NCBI RefSeq assembly: GCF_014205015.1
Contig: NZ_JACHMO010000001.1
Location: 2,914,001-2,978,000, forward strand
Source: Saccharothrix ecbatanensis
GTDB lineage: Bacteria > Actinomycetota > Actinomycetes > Mycobacteriales > Pseudonocardiaceae
Direction of reading: 5' to 3'
Length of the DNA: 64,000 nucleotides
In this document: positions 32,943-41,845 of the stretch, piece after piece
Layout: each line of letters starts with the position of its first letter
Numbering within the stretch: the stretch's first letter is position 1
Notes under the pieces: generated by a model
Databases searched by the model: none
Told to the model about the DNA's origin: nothing
What the model saw: only the letters and a program-made list of their open reading frames with translations
Program-made: the position numbers and the translations under genes

Positions 32943-34393
32943 CGCCCTTTCGCCAGACCTCGGTAACGGTGTGCGACTCCGCCGGGGAGCAGGTACTCGG
33001 CCAACACGTTGCCAGTGCGGTGCGAAGGGAACCCCATGTCGTGCATGAGTTCGTCCGCGCAGTGGATGTCGTAGGGCCCGAAGTCGTAGCCGCCGGAGCC
33101 TGGAAGCACCTGCTCCTGCCAGTCCAGCCTCGCGTCGACGGCCCGCTCCATCTGCTGCTCGTCCGGGGTGCTGCGCAGTGCCGCCCTGAAGTGACGTGCC
33201 AGCCAGTGCGCGGTGAGTTCCACGCCCATGATGTTGTTGAAGACCTGCCGGAATCCGACGAAACCCAGCCGGTCGACGCCGGGCGGCACGATGCCCCGGT
33301 AGAGGCGCAGCCGTCCGGTGGAATCGTGCACCCGCACGCCGGGGTCCAGGAACGGGAAGTCCTTGTGGTGGCCGGTGGCGAACACGATGACGTCCGCCGC
33401 GACTTCCTCGCCGGTCGCCAGTCGCAGCCCTTCGTCCGTGTACGCCTCGACCGCGCTGACCTTGGCGTCGATCAGGCCGCGGCGGACGGCACGCACATAG
33501 CCGCGGGGCATGACCCCGGCGTGGGCGAGGTGGAAGGGCAGGGCGTGCGCGGGCCGCAGGTGCTTCGGCAGCCGGTACCAGCCCGAGGAGATCAGCATGT
33601 CGCGGGTTATGGCCGACCAGAGCGCGCGCTTGACCCGGTCGTTGAGGCGGTCGACCGGGCGGACGCAGGCCGGGTCGTGGTATCGGGGCAGGAGCGACTC
33701 GCCGAGCCGGGTCATCAGGATCCACTTGTAGCCGACCAGGCCGAGCAGGAGGCGTTCGGGGATCACCCAGTTCACCTTGCGCTGCACGAGCGTCGCCGAG
33801 GCCGCCTCTCGCGCGGCACGGGTGACCAGGTCCAACGCCGACTTGCCGCCGCCCACGACGACCACACGCCGGCCGGTGAACGTCCCGGCCCGCACGTCAT
33901 TGGAGTGCAGGACGGTCCCGGGGAACGACTCACGCCCCGGCAGGTCGGGCAGCCGGACGTAGTGGTGGGCGCCGCTGGCGACGGCCACGTAGTCGAACGT
34001 TTCGCTTCGCACCTCTGCGGCCTCGTCCCCGGTGGGCCGGGAGTCGACCGTCCAGCCGGAGGCGCCCACCCGTCCGGGTCCGTCCACCGGTCGGATGGAG
34101 ATCACCTCGGTGCCCGGCCGGAGGCGTTCCAGCACACCGAAGGTCCCGGCGTAGTCCTCCAGGTACCGCCGGCTGTCCACGGCACTGGCGAACCGCAGGC
34201 GGTTGGGCAGGTCGGCGAACTCGAAGAGGCGGAGCGCGGACTGGTTGGCCAGGCCGTCGTAGCAGCCGCCGGGTGACCAGATGCCGCCGACCTCGTCGTA
34301 CTTGTCGAAGACCGTGACGTCGAAACCGTTCTCCAGCAGCACTTTGGCGGTGACGATCCCTCCGGGACCCGCACCGACGACGCACGCTCTCAT
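32939..34393 (-). CDS. Flavin-containing monooxygenase-like protein
   Basis: A 484-residue FAD/NADPH enzyme of the FMO/Baeyer-Villiger group. FAD binding is shown by CVVGAGPGGIVTAKVLLENG (about 4-23), then EVGGIWSPGG. NADPH binding is shown by VVVVGGGKSALDLVTRA (about 166-182). ATGHHKDFPFLDPGV supplies the conserved ATG motif. It probably oxygenates a heteroatom or ketone; substrate unknown. ATG 34393 follows GGGGGAGTGG. It is monocistronic and upstream of the pectate lyase terminator. Confidence 0.88.
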   Translation of the reverse strand: MRACVVGAGPGGIVTAKVLLENGFDVTVFDKYDEVGGIWSPGGCYDGLANQSALRLFEFADLPNRLRFASAVDSRRYLEDYAGTFGVLERLRPGTEVISIRPVDGPGRVGASGWTVDSRPTGDEAAEVRSETFDYVAVASGAHHYVRLPDLPGRESFPGTVLHSNDVRAGTFTGRRVVVVGGGKSALDLVTRAAREAASATLVQRKVNWVIPERLLLGLVGYKWILMTRLGESLLPRYHDPACVRPVDRLNDRVKRALWSAITRDMLISSGWYRLPKHLRPAHALPFHLAHAGVMPRGYVRAVRRGLIDAKVSAVEAYTDEGLRLATGEEVAADVIVFATGHHKDFPFLDPGVRVHDSTGRLRLYRGIVPPGVDRLGFVGFRQVFNNIMGVELTAHWLARHFRAALRSTPDEQQMERAVDARLDWQEQVLPGSGGYDFGPYDIHCADELMHDMGFPSHRTGNVLAEYLLPGGVAHRYRGLAKGR

Positions 34394-34466
34394 AGGCTGC
34401 CACTCCCCCGGTGATCGGCATGTCCGGCAGACCCATCATCCCGGTCGAGGGCGCCTCGTGGGGTTG

Positions 34467-34497
34467 GCGGCGTGGCCGACTTGGCCGGCCACGCCGC
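34467..34497 (-). terminator. Terminator of the pectate lyase gene
   Basis: GCGGCGTGGCC (34467-34477) and GGCCACGCCGC (34487-34497) form a perfect 11-bp stem with a 9-base loop, just beyond the pectate lyase stop codon. Confidence 0.65.
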
Positions 34498-34507
34498 GCA
34501 GTGGTCG

Positions 34508-36106
34508 TCAGCCGCCGATCTTGCCCACGCCGGCTCCCGCCGTCACCACGGACTTGACGGTGTTCGGGTCGGTCAGCGTGTAGGCGTAGTAGTCCCGCGG
34601 CTCCTGCACCGAGCCGCTGCAATCCGGCTGGCCGGACTCGCCGACCAGCACGTTGTTCCGGGCGACGCAACGTCCGCCCGGACCGGCGTAGTTGTTGCTC
34701 ACCGGCTCCTCGACGTTCTCGAAGTAGTTGCCCTCCACCAGGCAGCCCGCGTCCGCCTGGCACGCCACGCCGACGTCGGTGTTGTAGAAGTAGTAGTTGT
34801 TGTACACGTGCACCGGCTCGCCGTACCGGACCCGCGGGTTGCGCTGCGGGGTCGCGTCGAACCAGTTGTGGTGGTAGGTCACCTTCAGCCGTCCGACGTC
34901 CTGCGCGCCGTTGCTGTCGTCATGGCCCAGCAGCATGTTCTTGCTGTGGTGGTGGGCGTGGTTCCAGGACACCGTGACGTAGCTGGACCCGCGCTTGATG
35001 TCGATCAAGCCGTCGTACCCGTTGGACAGGTCGTTGTGGTCGATCCAGACGTGGTGGGAGAACATCTGCACGTTGATCGCGTCGTCCGCCCAGTTGCGGA
35101 ACACCAGGTTGCGGATGATGACGTTGTGCACCGCGTCAGCCGGCGGCGACGTCACGTTGGACGGCGGCAGGCCGATGTTCAGCCCGCCACCGGTGAAGCC
35201 CGAGGTGGAGCCGATGCCGACGATCGTCTTGTCCGACGTGACGTTGTGCATCGGGCCGGGCAGCGCGATCATGCCGCGCACGCAGATGTTCAGCGGCCCG
35301 ATCTGGGCGATGGCGGACAGGAACTCCGCCGCCGTGTCGACCTCGATCGTGGGCCCTCCCGCGCCGCCGGTGGTGCCGTTCTGGCCCCACGCGTTGACGG
35401 AGGCGAATCCCTGGGGACTGCCGGAGGTGGTGCAGGACCCGGGCGGCAGGGTGGTCGTCGTAGTGCTCGTCGTGCTGGTCGGACCGCCGGTGCCGGGCAC
35501 GTCGGTCACCACCACGTCGTCGAACGCCGCGGCGGCGTAGTAGGTCGCCAGGCCGATCTTCCCGCTGCCGAACGTGGCGTCGGTCGCCGTCACCACTTCG
35601 GCGCCGTCGACGAAACCGCGCAGCGTGCTGCCGAACACCTCAAGCCGCAACGTGTACCAGGTGCCGACCGAGACTGTGGCCGGCGCGGACGCCAGGGTGG
35701 TGTGCCCACCGCTGACCCGTTTGCCGAGCACCACCGAGCCCGAGTTCGACAGGCCCAGGTAGTAGTAGTTGCTCGTGTTCTGCACGCGGGCGGTCACCGC
35801 GACGTGCCTGCCGGACCCGTTGAACGCGGCCGGCTTGACCCGGACCTGCGCCGTCTGGCCGGTCCAGACGGCGCCCGCCAACGCCTTCGCGTCGGTGCTG
35901 GTGCCGGACTGGCGCCAGGCCCGCGTGCCGTCCGCGACCACGGACCAGCTGCCGCCGCTGGAGCTCCAGCCGGTCGAGTTGCCGTCCTCGAAATCGTCGC
36001 CGAACAGGGTCGCGGCGGACGCCGTCGGCACCACCAGAAGAGCCACCGCGAAGATGAATCCACTCGCCGCCGCGACGAGCGACGCTAATCTTCCGTGCTT
36101 GCTCAA
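34508..36106 (-). CDS. Secreted pectate lyase (PL1) with N-terminal concanavalin-like domain
   Basis: A 532-residue exported enzyme that cleaves polygalacturonate by beta-elimination. The order is signal peptide (about 1-32, ending PTASAAT), a lectin-like/LamG-type domain (about 35-205), a Thr-rich linker (STTSTTTTTLPPG) and a PL1 beta-helix. The beta-helix has VWIDHNDLSNGYDGLIDI, SWNHAHHHSK and the catalytic-Arg region ATPQRNPRVRYG. The start is TTG 36104-36106 behind AGGAGG; longer readings would cross nested promoter palindromes. Plant-cell-wall use is implied. Confidence 0.92.
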   Translation of the reverse strand: MSKHGRLASLVAAASGFIFAVALLVVPTASAATLFGDDFEDGNSTGWSSSGGSWSVVADGTRAWRQSGTSTDAKALAGAVWTGQTAQVRVKPAAFNGSGRHVAVTARVQNTSNYYYLGLSNSGSVVLGKRVSGGHTTLASAPATVSVGTWYTLRLEVFGSTLRGFVDGAEVVTATDATFGSGKIGLATYYAAAAFDDVVVTDVPGTGGPTSTTSTTTTTLPPGSCTTSGSPQGFASVNAWGQNGTTGGAGGPTIEVDTAAEFLSAIAQIGPLNICVRGMIALPGPMHNVTSDKTIVGIGSTSGFTGGGLNIGLPPSNVTSPPADAVHNVIIRNLVFRNWADDAINVQMFSHHVWIDHNDLSNGYDGLIDIKRGSSYVTVSWNHAHHHSKNMLLGHDDSNGAQDVGRLKVTYHHNWFDATPQRNPRVRYGEPVHVYNNYYFYNTDVGVACQADAGCLVEGNYFENVEEPVSNNYAGPGGRCVARNNVLVGESGQPDCSGSVQEPRDYYAYTLTDPNTVKSVVTAGAGVGKIGG

Positions 36107-36121
36107 GCCAAGCCTCCTATT

Positions 36122-36187
36122 GCGAATCGGGCGTCGGTGGCCGATTCGCGTGTTCACGGTCGTGAATACGTTCACGCAGGTGAACAC
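36122..36187. promoter_or_regulatory. Nested palindromes in the pectate lyase promoter
   Basis: Three dyads are packed in 66 bp: GCGAATCGG/CCGATTCGC (36122-36130 and 36141-36149), GTGTTCAC/GTGAACAC (36150-36157 and 36180-36187), and inside the latter CGTGAATACGTTCACG (36161-36176). The repeated TTCACG half-sites suggest cooperative binding by a repressor or activator. The remaining gap to 36351 shows no gene. Confidence 0.55.
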
Positions 36188-36351
36188 GACTACTGCGGCT
36201 GCCGACAATCGGAGGCGGCGGTTGGCGGCACGCTGACTGAAACGGACGATGACCTTATCCTGAAAGGTAATGGCTCGTTTCCGGCACGTCAACGTCAGGT
36301 CACTCCGACGCGTCGACGCCGTTTGGCACGAAATGTCGCCGAAAAGGCCGA

Positions 36352-37815
36352 CTAACGGAGCAACGCCCGCTTGTCGGGCTTACCGCCGGGACCGACCGGG
36401 ACGGCGTCGATGAACCGGATCTCGGCTGGGGTGGCGCCCGTGCCGAGTTCGTCCGCGACCGCCGTCCGCAGCCGGTCCGGGTCCGGGGTGCGGCCAGCGA
36501 CCGCGACGACGAACGCGTGCACGGCTTCACCGGTCCGCTCGTCCGGCACGGCCAGCACGTACGCCTGGTCGACGTCGGGGTCGGCGGCGAGCACGCGTTC
36601 GATCGGACCGGCGTGGTGCAGGATCGCGTTGACGATCACCACGTCCCGGGCCCGCCCGGTCAGGTACAGGTAGCCGTGCTCGTCGAAGTGGCCGATGTCG
36701 CGGCTGCGCACCCACCCGTCCTGCCGGACGTCGGCGGACTCCTCCGGGTCGTCGCGGTAGCCGACGAACGTCATGCTGGTCCGCGACCAGATCTCCCCCG
36801 ACTCACCGGCCGGCAGCGCCCGTCCCGCCTCGTCGCGGACCTCCAGCTCGACACCGCTCCACACCTTGCCGACCGAGGCGAGCGCTTCCGGCCGGTCGCG
36901 GACGTCTTGGGCGGTCAGCAGGGTGAGCATGCCCGTTTCGGTCTGCCCGTAGCCCGAGTGCGCGACGTCGCCAAGTACGTCGACCGCTTCTGCCATGCGG
37001 TGCGGCGCGAGCGCGGAACCGGCCACCAGCACCGCCTTCAGCGCGCTCAGGTCGACTTGCCGTTCCTTCAGCACGTCGAGCACGTGGTGCAGGCGCGGGA
37101 CGGTGAGCAGCGTGGCCGTGATCCGTAAGTCCGCCAGGACGTCGGGGAACTGGGGCGTCCCTTCGGGGATCACGGCCGTGCCGCCGGACGCGAGGCAGTA
37201 CCCGAGGTGTTCCTGGACGACCAGGCTTGCCAGCGTGCCGAAGATGACGAGCCGGCCGTAGCGCGTGGCGAGCGCGCGCGCCCGGTCGTCCCAGCCGGCC
37301 GGGTGCCAGGACCACCACCGCGCCAAACCGGCGTACGAGTGCTGGACCCCCTTCGGTGTCCCGGTGCTGCCGCTGGTGTGCACGACCCAGGCGATGTCGT
37401 CCGGCCGTGCCCGCACGACAAGATCGGCCTTGCCGCCGACGAAGTCCTTCACGTGCAGCACGCGCGGCACGAGGGACAGCAGGGCGGCCGGCGCGGTGTC
37501 GTCGACCACCAGCACGTCAACGCCGCTCGCCACGTGCGTCACCTGCTTGGCGCTCTGCTGCGGCGCGATCCCGACGACACGGCAGCCCAGCGACCACCCC
37601 GCGACGTACCCGGCGAACGCTTCCGGCGTGACCCCCGTGGCCAGCGCGAGGCCGTCACCCGGCCCGAGTCCGGCGGACCTCATCCGGTCGACCGCGGCGG
37701 CGATCATCTCCAGCAGCTCACCGCGGCTGACCACGCGCGTGCCGTGCTCGAACGCCGGGGTGTCCGGCGCGGACGCCAGCAGGTCGAAAATCGCGTGCGG
37801 GAACAGTTCCGCCAT
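36352..37815 (-). CDS. AMP-forming acyl-CoA synthetase/ligase-like enzyme
   Basis: A 487-residue ANL-superfamily adenylating enzyme. The core motif is VHTSGSTGTPKGV (about 143-155); A5-like GYGQTETGML and A7-like YLYLTGRARDVVI follow, and the C-terminal catalytic lysine lies in GPGGKPDKRALL. The A8 segment reads IVNAILHHAGPIE instead of the common GGENVxPxEVE, so the hinge is unusual. It activates some carboxylate with ATP; substrate unknown. No carrier protein or CoA-specific partner is adjacent. Confidence 0.85.
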   Translation of the reverse strand: MAELFPHAIFDLLASAPDTPAFEHGTRVVSRGELLEMIAAAVDRMRSAGLGPGDGLALATGVTPEAFAGYVAGWSLGCRVVGIAPQQSAKQVTHVASGVDVLVVDDTAPAALLSLVPRVLHVKDFVGGKADLVVRARPDDIAWVVHTSGSTGTPKGVQHSYAGLARWWSWHPAGWDDRARALATRYGRLVIFGTLASLVVQEHLGYCLASGGTAVIPEGTPQFPDVLADLRITATLLTVPRLHHVLDVLKERQVDLSALKAVLVAGSALAPHRMAEAVDVLGDVAHSGYGQTETGMLTLLTAQDVRDRPEALASVGKVWSGVELEVRDEAGRALPAGESGEIWSRTSMTFVGYRDDPEESADVRQDGWVRSRDIGHFDEHGYLYLTGRARDVVIVNAILHHAGPIERVLAADPDVDQAYVLAVPDERTGEAVHAFVVAVAGRTPDPDRLRTAVADELGTGATPAEIRFIDAVPVGPGGKPDKRALLR

Positions 37816-37906
37816 GTCGTGTCCGTTCGTCGGGCCGCCACGTCTCCGGTGCTTTACGCCGACAACGGTCGGATCGTTCGAAATTCCACCCGACCCGGAA
37901 ACACGG

Positions 37907-38641
37907 TCACCGCGCGACCGGCGGCCCGTCGACCGGAACCACCGCGCCGCGGACCTCCGACAGCAACGCGCGCATGGCGTGCTCGGCCGCCTCGGGACGG
38001 CGGGACGCGACCGCCCTGGCGACCTCCTCGTGCAAGTCCAGCGCGGTGGGCACGGGCTTCTCCGGCATCAGCCCGAGGGACGTCCGCCCGCGCAGGACCA
38101 CGGCCACCACGTCCTTGAGGGCGGCGAACATCTCGTTCCCGCCCGATTCCAGGAGCAGCGTGTGGAACTCGATGTCGAGTTCGAGGAACGACTCCAGCCG
38201 GCCCGCCTCACCCTCGCGGCGCATCCGGGCGGCGAGGTCGAGCAGGCGGTCGCGTTCCTTCGCCGACGCGTTCCACGCCGCCCGCGCCGCCGCCACCGGT
38301 TCGACCGCGATCCGCAGCTCGGTGAGCGAGCGCAGCTGGGTGTCGCGGTTCGGGCCGGCCAGCTGCCACCAGATGAGCCGCGGGTCGTAGACCTGCCACG
38401 CCGACCTCGGCCGCACGGTGATGCCGACCCTGCGCCGGGACGTCACCAGGCCCATCGACTCCAGCACCCGCATCGTCTCGCGGGCCACCGTTCGCGAGAC
38501 CCCGAACTGCTCCTGGATGCCGTCCAGGGTCAGGACCTGGCCTTCTTCGAGGTCCCCACTGGTGATCCGCGACCCGATGGTGTCGAGCACGGAGGCGTGC
38601 AGGGCATCGCCCGGCCCGCCTGCTTGACGTTGTACCGGCAC
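37907..38641 (-). CDS. GntR/FadR-family regulator of the gluconate genes
   Basis: A 244-residue repressor. Residues about 12-75 form a GntR winged helix (GQVLTLDGIQEQFGVSRTVA, then RETMRVLESMGLV), and about 95-240 an FCD all-helical ligand domain with HTLLLESGGNEMFAAL. It is divergent from gntK-gntP and two matching palindromes lie between, so it almost certainly represses gluconate use and is released by gluconate or 6-phosphogluconate. I chose GTG 38639-38641 because longer readings cover the operator. No ribosome-binding site is seen, so the start is uncertain. Confidence 0.88.
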   Translation of the reverse strand: MPVQRQAGGPGDALHASVLDTIGSRITSGDLEEGQVLTLDGIQEQFGVSRTVARETMRVLESMGLVTSRRRVGITVRPRSAWQVYDPRLIWWQLAGPNRDTQLRSLTELRIAVEPVAAARAAWNASAKERDRLLDLAARMRREGEAGRLESFLELDIEFHTLLLESGGNEMFAALKDVVAVVLRGRTSLGLMPEKPVPTALDLHEEVARAVASRRPEAAEHAMRALLSEVRGAVVPVDGPPVAR

Positions 38642-38680
38642 CGCCGAAGCGTAGCCCGCGCGGCCTTCCTCAGCCCGTTG

Positions 38681-38718
38681 AAAGGTGATACCTTTCGCCG
38701 CCAAAGGTACTACTTTTG
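38681..38718. promoter_or_regulatory. Twin GntR operators
   Basis: AAAGGTGATACCTTT (38681-38695) is a 6-3-6 inverted repeat. CAAAGGTACTACTTTTG (38702-38718) is a similar dyad with one mismatch. Their centres are 22 bp apart, two helical turns, between gntR and gntK. Confidence 0.75.
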
Positions 38719-38751
38719 CCGATCTTCGTCGCCGGAGCCGAGGGGTAACCC

Positions 38752-39300
38752 ATGACCACGAGCGCCAAACCCCCCGTGCCGACCTCCGTGGTCGTGATGG
38801 GGGTGTCCGGGTCGGGCAAGAGCACGGTGGCCCGGCTGTTGGCGGACCGGCTCGGCTGGCCGATGGCCGAGGCAGACGAGTTCCACCCCGCCGCGAACAT
38901 CGCCAAGATGTCCGCCGGCACCCCGCTCACCGACGACGACCGCGCGCCCTGGTTGGCCGCGATCCGCGACTGGATCACCGGACGGGCGGCGGCGGGCGAC
39001 AGCACGGTCGTGACGTGCTCGGCGTTGAAGCGGTCGTACCGGGACGTGCTCCGCGAAGCCGACGCGCGGGTCCGCTTCCTCTTCCTGGACGGCGGGGGCG
39101 ACGTGATCGGCGGGCGGATGGCGCTGCGGTCCGGCCACTTCATGCCGCCGTCGCTGCTCCAGTCCCAGTTCGACGTCCTCCAGCCGCTCCAGTCCGATGA
39201 GGACGGCGCGACCGTGGACGTGCACGAGACCCCGGAACTGATCGTCGAGGACGCCGTCACCCGGCTCGACCTCGTGGCCGCGACCCCGGCCGACCACTGA
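38752..39300 (+). CDS. gntK: Gluconokinase
   Basis: A 182-residue P-loop kinase that phosphorylates gluconate to 6-phosphogluconate for the pentose phosphate route. Walker A is MGVSGSGKST (about 18-27). The gluconate-binding EADEFHPAANIAKMSAGTPL (about 43-62) and CSALKRSYRDVLR are typical of GntK/IdnK. AGGGGTAACCC precedes ATG 38752. It is followed by gntP after 36 bp. Confidence 0.95.
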   Translation: MTTSAKPPVPTSVVVMGVSGSGKSTVARLLADRLGWPMAEADEFHPAANIAKMSAGTPLTDDDRAPWLAAIRDWITGRAAAGDSTVVTCSALKRSYRDVLREADARVRFLFLDGGGDVIGGRMALRSGHFMPPSLLQSQFDVLQPLQSDEDGATVDVHETPELIVEDAVTRLDLVAATPADH

Positions 39301-39336
39301 CCCCACAAGGGAAATCCCGGAGCAACGGAGCTGCCG

Positions 39337-40725
39337 ATGAACACCATTGAAAACTGGGTCCCGACACTCGGCGCGGGCGCGCTGCTGGGCATCGCGGCGG
39401 GCGCGATCGCCCTCCTGCTGGTCCTGATCATGTACCTGCGGGTGCACGCGTTCCTGGCGCTGGTCGTGGTCAGCCTGCTCACCGCGTTCGCCGCGGGCAT
39501 CCCGGCGGCCGCGGTGATCCCCACCCTGACCGGCGGGTTCGGCACCACGCTCGGCGGTGTCGCGCTGCTGGTCGGTCTCGGCGCGATCCTCGGCCGACTG
39601 GTCGAGGTGACGGGTGGCGCCCAGTCGCTGACCGACGCGTTGATCTCCCGGTTCGGCGAGCACCGGGCGCCGCTGGCGCTCGGCGTCAGCTCGCTGGTCT
39701 TCGGCTTCCCCATCTTCTTCGACGCGGGCCTCGTGGTGATGCTGCCGATCGTGTTCGCGGTGGCGCGACGACTCGGCGGCGGCGTGCTGCGCTACGGCCT
39801 GCCCGCTGCGGGCGCGTTCTCCGTGATGCACGTGTTCGTCCCGCCGCACCCCGGCCCGGTCGCCGCGACCGAACTGCTGGGCGCCGACGTCGGCCTGGTC
39901 ATCGCGTTCGGCCTGCTGCTGGCGATCCCCACCTGGTACGTGACCAGCTACCTGTACGGGCTGTGGGTGGGCGAGCGGCTGGTGCTGCCGGTGCCGACCA
40001 TCCTCAGTGGCGGCCCGCAGGCCGAGCACGACGAGAACCCGCCGCGTCCGGCGACCGTCGTCGCGCTCCTGCTGCTCCCGCTTGTCATGATCTTCACGAA
40101 CACCGGTCTGGACGCCGCACGCGCCGCGGGCCTGGTCGACGGTGACGCCTCCTGGTACGCGGTGGCGCGTGCGCTCGGTTCGACGCCGGTCGCCCTGCTG
40201 GTGACCGTGCTCGTGGCCTCGTTCGTCCTCGGCATCCGACGCGGCAAGGGCAAGGACACCGTCGAGAAGCTGGTCGACTCGGCGCTCGGTCCGGTGTGCG
40301 CGGTCATCCTCATCACCGGCGCGGGCGGCATGTTCGGCGCCGTGCTCCGGGCCGGCGGTATCGGTGACGCCCTGTCCGACGGGTTGAGCGACCTCGGTAT
40401 GCCCGTGTTCGTGGCCGGCTTCGTGATCGCCGCCGCGTTGCGCGTCGCCCAAGGCTCGGCCACGGTCGCGCTCACGACGGCGGCGGGCCTGGTGCAGCCG
40501 GTCGTGCTGGCCGGTGGGTTCAGCGCGCTCGAACTGGTCGCGATCGTGCTCGCACTGGCGGCCGGTTCGGTGATCGCCAGCCACGTCAACGACTCCGGCT
40601 TCTGGCTGGTCGGCCGACTGATGGGGATGGACGTCCGAACGACGCTGAAGACGTGGACCGTCATGGAGACCACGATCAGCCTGGTCGGCTTCGGGCTCGC
40701 CGGGATCCTGTTCCTGGCCGGCTGA
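39337..40725 (+). CDS. gntP: Gluconate:proton symporter, GntP family
   Basis: A 462-residue membrane permease with about 12-14 helices. Family hallmarks are GFGTTLGGVALLVGLGAILG (about 60-80), FGFPIFFDAGLVVMLPI and PPHPGPVAATELLGAD. It imports gluconate for the adjacent kinase. Its location 36 bp after gntK and behind the twin GntR sites makes a complete regulator-kinase-permease gluconate module. Confidence 0.95.
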   Translation: MNTIENWVPTLGAGALLGIAAGAIALLLVLIMYLRVHAFLALVVVSLLTAFAAGIPAAAVIPTLTGGFGTTLGGVALLVGLGAILGRLVEVTGGAQSLTDALISRFGEHRAPLALGVSSLVFGFPIFFDAGLVVMLPIVFAVARRLGGGVLRYGLPAAGAFSVMHVFVPPHPGPVAATELLGADVGLVIAFGLLLAIPTWYVTSYLYGLWVGERLVLPVPTILSGGPQAEHDENPPRPATVVALLLLPLVMIFTNTGLDAARAAGLVDGDASWYAVARALGSTPVALLVTVLVASFVLGIRRGKGKDTVEKLVDSALGPVCAVILITGAGGMFGAVLRAGGIGDALSDGLSDLGMPVFVAGFVIAAALRVAQGSATVALTTAAGLVQPVVLAGGFSALELVAIVLALAAGSVIASHVNDSGFWLVGRLMGMDVRTTLKTWTVMETTISLVGFGLAGILFLAG

Positions 40726-40748
40726 CCCGCTTTCGCGCCCGACGTCCG

Positions 40749-41207
40749 TCAGGCGACGGGCGTCGGGACGCGATCCTTTCGGCGCGCCCGCACGTAATGC
40801 GCGACGACCGCGAGCGTGGCGGCCAGGAACACGATCTGGAGCAGGGTGCGCGGCAGGAGCTGGTCGTCCAGCGACGGTGAGATTCCCTGCTGTGCCGCGT
40901 AGACGTTGGCCGGGAACATGCCGACGAGCATCGCGCTCAGTCCCGCCGCAGCCCACGGCGCGGTCCGCCACCACAGCAGGCCCACCACACCCGCGAACTC
41001 CAGCACGCCGGTCACGGTGACGAGCAGCCCCGGCTCCGGCAGCACGGGCGGGACCATCGCGATCAACTCCTCCCGCATGCCGATGAAGTGCGCGCCGGCG
41101 GTGAGGGTGAACATCGCGGCCAGGCCGCCCCGCAGGGCGATCACCCAGTGCCTGCGGAACAGCAGCAGAGCCGCTGAAACGACGATCAGAACGACGAACG
41201 GAGCCAT
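40749..41207 (-). CDS. DoxX-like four-helix membrane protein
   Basis: A 152-residue membrane protein of the DoxX/DUF4260-like group with about four hydrophobic helices. ALRGGLAAMFTLTAGAHFIG (about 25-44) and VLEFAGVVGLLWW (about 68-80) are the recognisable parts. Function is generally unknown; some relatives act with thiol or redox partners. GGGGAGGCTCCCG precedes ATG 41207. It is divergent from a TetR regulator across 85 bp with two operator-like sites. Confidence 0.8.
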   Translation of the reverse strand: MAPFVVLIVVSAALLLFRRHWVIALRGGLAAMFTLTAGAHFIGMREELIAMVPPVLPEPGLLVTVTGVLEFAGVVGLLWWRTAPWAAAGLSAMLVGMFPANVYAAQQGISPSLDDQLLPRTLLQIVFLAATLAVVAHYVRARRKDRVPTPVA

Positions 41208-41230
41208 CGGGAGCCTCCCCAGGAACGAAA

Positions 41231-41279
41231 CTTGTCACCGACAAGATGCACCTGCGACCCCCATCTTGTCAACGACTAG
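41231..41279. promoter_or_regulatory. Two TetR-type operators
   Basis: CTTGTCACCGACAAG (41231-41245) is a perfect 6-3-6 inverted repeat. CTTGTCAACGACTAG (41265-41279) is a second copy with one mismatch. Both lie between the divergent DoxX-like and TetR genes. Confidence 0.65.
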
Positions 41280-41292
41280 ATAGGCTGACCCC

Positions 41293-41844
41293 ATGAGCCC
41301 CTACCACCACGGCGACCTCCGACGGGCCGTGCTGGCCGCCGCCGTCACCGCGATCACCGAGAACGGACCCGCCGCGATCAGCCTGCGCGACCTGGCCCGC
41401 CGGGTCGGTGTCTCGCACGCCGGTCCGGTGCACCACTTCAAGGACAAGGCCGGCCTGCTCACCGCCGTGGCCGCCGAGGGTTTCGAACTGCTCGCCGACG
41501 CGCTCGTCGAGACCCGCGACAACGGCGGTGACTTCGTCGAGATCGGCGTCTCGTACGTGCGCTTCGCCATCGAGCACCGGGCGCACTTCGAGGTGATGTT
41601 CCGCCCGGACCTCTACCACGAGGACGACGAGTCGGTGGCAACCGCGCAGGAGCGTGCGCGGGCCGTGCTGGTAAGCGGGGCAGGCGAGGTGCCCGGTGAC
41701 CGCGACCCCGAGATCGCGAAGCTGGCCGCGTGGTCCCTGGTGCACGGCTTCGCCACGCTGTGGATCACCGGCGCGCTCTCCGATCCCGGCGACGACCCGG
41801 AAAGCACCGCGCGGGCCGTCGCCGGAATGCTCTTCGCGAAGTAG
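41293..41844 (+). CDS. TetR-family regulator with WHG-type C-terminal domain
   Basis: A 183-residue repressor. The helix-turn-helix is ISLRDLARRVGVSHAGPVHH, then FKDKAGLL (about 31-58). The C-terminal AWSLVHGFATLWITGAL fits the WHG family of TetR ligand domains. Together with the twin CTTGTC sites upstream, it likely represses itself and the DoxX-like gene. The stop codon is one base from the convergent propeller gene. Confidence 0.9.
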   Translation: MSPYHHGDLRRAVLAAAVTAITENGPAAISLRDLARRVGVSHAGPVHHFKDKAGLLTAVAAEGFELLADALVETRDNGGDFVEIGVSYVRFAIEHRAHFEVMFRPDLYHEDDESVATAQERARAVLVSGAGEVPGDRDPEIAKLAAWSLVHGFATLWITGALSDPGDDPESTARAVAGMLFAK

Positions 41845-41845
41845 G

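Noticed and set aside
36107..36292. Longer N-terminus for the pectate lyase (start near 36292)
   Set aside because: It would place a charged 62-residue stretch before a normal signal peptide and run through three promoter palindromes; TTG 36106 has a strong AGGAGG.
36352..37815. Stand-alone NRPS-like biosynthetic gene
   Set aside because: It is a single adenylating enzyme with no carrier, condensation or tailoring genes nearby, so no cluster is claimed.
38710..41244. Long open frame on the minus strand across gntK-gntP
   Set aside because: Low-complexity His/Arg/Gln/Gly product antisense to two well-defined genes; it would also cross the DoxX-like gene in another frame.
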